From: Candidatus Kapaibacterium sp.
Lineage (GTDB): Bacteria; Bacteroidota; Ignavibacteria; Kapaibacteriales; UBA2268
Assembly (NCBI GenBank): GCA_027858275.1
Contig: JAQIDA010000124.1
Coordinates: 1 to 8,541, forward strand
Direction of reading: 5' to 3'
DNA length: 8,541 nt
Part shown: piece after piece, positions 7,003-8,541 of the stretch
How the letters are laid out: each line of letters opens with the position of its first letter
Numbering within the stretch: position 1 is the stretch's first letter
Translations under genes and position numbers: made by a program
Notes under the pieces: model-generated
What the model was told of the DNA's origin: nothing
What the model saw: the letters and a program-made list of their open reading frames with translations, nothing else
Databases searched by the model: none

Positions 7003-7024
7003 TTTATAAACAACTGTTTATAAA
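7003..7024. repeat. Perfect 10-bp inverted repeat upstream of the protease gene
   Basis: TTTATAAACA (7003-7012) and TGTTTATAAA (7015-7024) are exact reverse complements separated by only two bases, the shape of an operator for a dimeric regulator. It is centred about 60 bases upstream of the protease ATG, a place expected to overlap its promoter. The rest of the 274-base gap (6954-7227) is AT-rich. It holds no gene, no GC-rich terminator for the upstream envC-like gene and no clear TTG/TAnnTTTG pair; TAGTTTTC (6986-6979) is close to the -7 box but its nearest TTG is 24 bases away. Confidence 0.5.
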
Positions 7025-7227
7025 TTAAATCATCCCAAGACTTTTAATTTAATAATTTATAGAATTGGAATCAACATAAATCATGATTATTCATATAAAT
7101 ATTTAAAAATAATCAAGTTTATTAAATTAATTAATTTTCTGAGAATCTGAAACAGGAATAATTTCTTTGAATGAAGCAGAAACAGTCGGGAATGTTGTTC
7201 GGAAAAGGAAGAACCGGGTCAGGGATA

Positions 7228-8430
7228 TTATCGGAGATAGTGAGCAGGATTCAGCCTTGTGCTGCCCTGCCACAATTCGAAATGTAAAAATTCGCCGTCA
7301 GATGTTTTACCGGATTTCCCGATGCCTTTGCCTTTTGCTACTTTGTCATTTTTCTTGACCCATACTGATGACAAATTAGCGTAAACCGTTCGGACTCCGT
7401 TGCCGTGATTGAGAATGACCAATGTGCCGTAACCCGCCAGCCAATGTACCAGAGAGACTTTGCCCTTGGCAGCGGCTTTGACCACACTGCCTATTTGAAT
7501 ACTAATATCAATGCCGGGATTGTCCGTTACGGTTCTTGTTATCGGATTAGTGTTTTCGCCGAACGGACTTTGGATTCTCTTGCTCTTTACAGGCCATCTG
7601 ATACTGCCTATCGGTACCGTCTTATAGGTTTGATTCTTGCCGCCTCCTTTTTTTATCTCTTTTTTTATAAGGTCACTGATTATTCTCTTTAGTTTTTTGG
7701 CGCTTCGTTTTTGATCGGCAAGTCTTCGTTTCGCAGTGATTTTGCGTTTTTGAATTTCTTTTAGATTTCGTTTATCGCCTTTGATTCTTCTGCCGAGATT
7801 AGTATTCTCAGTTGCTTTGTTCTTCATCAAATCAGCGTGCTGACCGGAAATATCAGACAGATACTCCTTGCGGTCTTTGACTGCCGTTAGAACTGAGTTC
7901 AATTGAAGAACGTACTTAATTAGTTTCCCGGTTAGTTTTTCGACATATATCGATGCGCGAAAAGTTTCGTCATCAGAATCGGGAAGCAGCATCAGCTCAC
8001 TGTCGCTGATTTCATCTTCCAACCATACTTTTCGGCAAAGAGCGGCATAGTCAGTATGCATCATGTATCGATGAAGGACAAGATCGGACTGTTTTTTGTC
8101 AAGTTGGGAGATACTGTCCTGCAAACCGCCTATGCGATGTTCAATAGAAGAAATGGCGGATTTAAGAATATTGCGGCGTTTTTTGGATTTGCCTATGTGC
8201 TTTATAGTAGATTTTTCTTTGATATCAAGTTTGCGGATTTCCGCTTTCTTCCTTTTAATATCGCGGTTGAGTTTTTTCAAAGCACTCTCTTGTCGAAGCA
8301 ATACTTTTGATTTCTCTTTTTTATCAGCTGCAGCATTTGCTGTTTGAGGCACAACAAATACTGATGCGGCCACAACTATGCAGGCAATGATAATTATCGA
8401 ATAGAATTTAATAATACTTGAAACGAACAC
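7228..8430 (-). CDS. EnvC-like murein hydrolase activator (coiled coil plus degenerate LytM/M23 domain)
   Basis: A 400-residue exported protein like EnvC (419 in E. coli), which FtsEX uses to activate amidases that split septal peptidoglycan. Residues 1-33 form a signal peptide with likely cleavage after ANA. Lys/Arg-rich coiled coils cover about 38-120 and 180-262, with a helical break near 136-170 (LMLLPDSDDETFRASIYVEKL) where EnvC proteins fold back. The LytM/M23 domain fills 272-400. Its zinc site is incomplete: the usual HxxxD is N304-P-G-I-D308, the catalytic-site His of YAHLS is N352, and the usual HxH is H383-F-E385. It therefore probably binds partners rather than cutting peptidoglycan, as EnvC does. 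The start is GTG 8430, supported by AGGGGGG six bases upstream; the first ATG in frame is over 120 codons later and would remove the signal peptide. FtsE/FtsX genes are not in view. Alternatively it is a residual M23 peptidase, which the lost ligands make unlikely. Confidence 0.88.
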   Translation of the reverse strand: MFVSSIIKFYSIIIIACIVVAASVFVVPQTANAAADKKEKSKVLLRQESALKKLNRDIKRKKAEIRKLDIKEKSTIKHIGKSKKRRNILKSAISSIEHRIGGLQDSISQLDKKQSDLVLHRYMMHTDYAALCRKVWLEDEISDSELMLLPDSDDETFRASIYVEKLTGKLIKYVLQLNSVLTAVKDRKEYLSDISGQHADLMKNKATENTNLGRRIKGDKRNLKEIQKRKITAKRRLADQKRSAKKLKRIISDLIKKEIKKGGGKNQTYKTVPIGSIRWPVKSKRIQSPFGENTNPITRTVTDNPGIDISIQIGSVVKAAAKGKVSLVHWLAGYGTLVILNHGNGVRTVYANLSSVWVKKNDKVAKGKGIGKSGKTSDGEFLHFELWQGSTRLNPAHYLR

Positions 8431-8436
8431 TGTTTT

Positions 8437-8443
8437 CCCCCCT
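8437..8443 (-). promoter_or_regulatory. Ribosome binding site of the envC-like gene
   Basis: AGGGGGG on the minus strand, six bases before the GTG at 8430. It is the strongest purine-rich site in the window and fixes a non-ATG start that is needed to keep the signal peptide. Confidence 0.65.
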
Positions 8444-8473
8444 GTGTTTGTTTAATATTCTCCGGAAAATAAC

Positions 8474-8520
8474 AATATTTGAAACAATATCAAAATATTA
8501 TTTAATTTAAATATTTGAAA
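8474..8520. repeat. Two 11-base direct repeats upstream of the envC-like gene
   Basis: AATATTTGAAA occurs at 8474-8484 and 8510-8520, 36 bases apart start to start. The region (8444-8541) is about four-fifths A/T and holds no gene in view. The repeats may be tandem regulator sites for the leftward gene, or chance in low-complexity DNA. No convincing TTG/TAnnTTTG promoter is visible; TATTTTCC preceded by TTG at 19 bases is only a 6/8 match. Confidence 0.25.
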
Positions 8521-8541
8521 ATGCTACACTTTAATTAAATC

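Noticed and set aside
7124..7137. 14-base perfect palindrome made only of A and T
   Set aside because: It sits in a stretch that is almost entirely A/T, where such symmetry is expected by chance; it is also far from either gene start.
7190..7227. Possible terminator after the EnvC-like gene (GTTC/GAAC arms)
   Set aside because: Only four pairs form, around a ten-base loop, and no T-run follows on the minus strand.
7405..7692. 95-codon rightward frame opposite the EnvC-like gene
   Set aside because: It is antisense to the conserved LytM region and has no recognisable protein features.

Overview
The window looks like chromosomal DNA from the Bacteroidota / Ignavibacteriota-Kapabacteria side of the FCB group. 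Three things point there: a 922-residue subtilase ending in a type A sorting domain of the type IX secretion system (T9SS), a degenerate EnvC-type LytM protein with Bacteroidota-like motif variants, and promoter-like sequences of the TTG-N19-21-TAnnTTTG kind. Base composition is moderate, with AT-rich intergenic stretches. Unlike typical Bacteroidota, at least two genes have clear purine-rich ribosome binding sites, which would fit an early-branching FCB lineage. Genus-level placement cannot be read from the sequence alone.

Layout. (1) Positions 1-121 hold the 5' end of a leftward, unrecognised gene with a membrane-spanning N-terminus. (2) An AT-rich divergent control region (122-326) carries two perfect inverted repeats and a promoter-like match in each direction. 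(3) A rightward pair, murF-mraY (327-2888), encodes two consecutive steps of peptidoglycan precursor synthesis: addition of D-Ala-D-Ala to the UDP-MurNAc-tripeptide, then transfer of the pentapeptide sugar to undecaprenyl phosphate. (4) A strong bidirectional terminator sits at 2896-2938 between converging genes. (5) The rest is leftward. From right to left it holds an EnvC-like murein hydrolase activator (8430-7228), a T9SS-exported subtilisin-like protease (6953-4185), and a YqhD-type NADPH-dependent aldehyde reductase (4118-2958).

How the genes relate. murF and mraY are only 18 bases apart and are almost certainly one transcript; murE and murD, their usual neighbours in division/cell-wall clusters, are not next to them. 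The EnvC-like protein also serves the cell wall, in septal peptidoglycan splitting, but is not in the same transcript. The protease and yqhD are 65 bases apart on one strand; yqhD has its own promoter-like match overlapping the end of the protease gene, so functional coupling is not implied.

No mobile element, CRISPR array, tRNA or rRNA was seen. I found no clear candidate for an undescribed multi-gene system. The points most worth a second look are the substituted conserved residues in MurF and the LytM domain, the long insertion in the subtilase catalytic domain, and the perfect palindromes in the control regions.
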